This document shows positions 63,801 through 64,000 of a stretch of 64,000 nucleotides of DNA, piece after piece. A program made the position numbers and the translations under genes. The stretch comes from JANMZO01 sp963763135 (GTDB lineage Bacteria > Actinomycetota > Acidimicrobiia > Acidimicrobiales > JANYDT01). Under the pieces are notes generated by a model. The model searched no databases and was not told where the DNA came from. It worked only from the letters and a program-made list of their open reading frames with translations. Position 1 is the stretch's first letter, and the number at the start of each line of letters is the position of its first letter. The stretch spans positions 1-64,000 of the forward strand of contig CAVXNJ010000013.1 of the NCBI GenBank assembly GCA_963763135.1. Direction: 5' to 3'.

Positions 63801-64000
63801 CGCCGCCTGCAGCGCGCTCTCGAACAGCTCCACACCGTCGCTGGCACGTGGGCCACCGCCGCCGGCAGGGCCGGGAACGAAGCCGACGCCACCATGTGGC
63901 GAACGCTCGCCGCCCTCGCCGCCAACCAGCCACCCAGCGACTCGGGCGACGAGATTGACCCGTATGCGCTCGCGCAACGCTGGATCGACCTCATCCGGCC
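60863..64000 (+). CDS. PLD-nuclease / SNF2-type helicase fusion, frameshifted, 3'-truncated by the window
   Basis: The first frame (60863-61768) holds a PLD-like domain with HAKVVVSD and GSSNFTDAGL (HxK...D and GSxN, residues ~165-190), then the start of the helicase (SLWPSQRAGIAEAL). One extra base at about 61750 moves the frame to ATGSGKTRMGAQLV (Walker A). Then DEAHNFL, TATPINRG and the C-terminal lobe VRRTK, EGINLQGASAIVHLDLPTTLRVAEQRVGRVDRMDS (motifs V and VI) follow, all open to 64000. A joined protein over 1040 residues. PLD plus SNF2/DEAD helicase is a frequent design of anti-phage enzymes; no methylase or partner is seen here. The end lies outside the window. Confidence 0.85.

Noticed and set aside
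5830..64000. CRISPR arrays, rRNA, tRNA or integrase genes
   Set aside because: Looked for direct-repeat/spacer patterns, rRNA-like conserved stretches and tyrosine or serine recombinase motifs; none found.

Overview
The window is a mosaic of three pieces of DNA. Positions 1 to about 2333 are AT-rich Bacteroidetes-type DNA: the C-terminal part of an M14-like metallopeptidase, a palindromic repeat, and the 3' end of rsmI. Positions about 2334-5825 are very GC-rich DNA of another, unidentified bacterium: a Ser/Thr kinase with a C-terminal beta-propeller, a short-chain dehydrogenase, and the end of a Cys/Met-type PLP enzyme. This piece is broken by many single-base frameshifts. The genes at both joins are cut in mid-frame, so the joins look like assembly or concatenation artefacts rather than biology.

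From about 5826 to the end the DNA looks like one large mobile element of an actinobacterium. The evidence is a WhiB-type regulator, high-GC codon use, GTG starts, and an actinobacterial style of conjugation genes. I see no integrase, but there are a DnaB-type helicase, ParA with a partner gene, several repeat clusters that could be an origin or a centromere, and a ribbon-helix-helix protein. A conjugative plasmid, or a plasmid-like integrative element, is therefore the best reading.

Layout of the element. 5.8-10.7 kb (minus): a Tad-like set (TadB-like fragment, TadA/CpaF ATPase, TadZ-like ATPase, SAF/CpaB-like protein, two secreted proteins). 10.8-20.6 kb: regulators and the replication and partition block (HTH proteins, unknown protein, dnaB operon, parA operon, iteron-like repeats). 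20.9-22.2 kb: AAA/DUF4143-type ATPase. 22.5-37.5 kb (plus): conjugative type IV secretion operon (sigma-like regulator, VirB8/TcpC-like protein, small membrane proteins, VirB4, VirB6-like, a three-domain wall hydrolase, two membrane proteins, VirD4-type coupling protein, Replic_Relax protein), interrupted by an opposing GNAT gene. 38.1-41.1 kb: RelE/HigB-HigA toxin-antitoxin pair and a substrate-binding lipoprotein. 41.2-42.5 kb: protein with an almost perfect 138-bp internal tandem duplication.

42.7-51.3 kb is the most unusual part. WhiB-like, ParB-like and DUF4417-like proteins are followed by two very large proteins that share an N-terminal motif (MGASxAKAHExFxVAPT) but end in different domains: one resembles a HipA/PI-kinase-type phosphotransferase, the other possibly an ADP-ribosyltransferase. 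I read these as candidate translocated effectors or polymorphic toxins of the conjugation system. 51.3-56.5 kb holds an AbiEi-like antitoxin remnant and a lower-GC three-gene secreted cassette with a ricin-lectin/matrixin-type protease. 56.5-64 kb carries a MerR-led operon with a possible nuclease, a secreted HNH nuclease behind a palindrome, small HTH genes, and a frameshifted PLD-nuclease/SNF2-helicase fusion that runs off the window.
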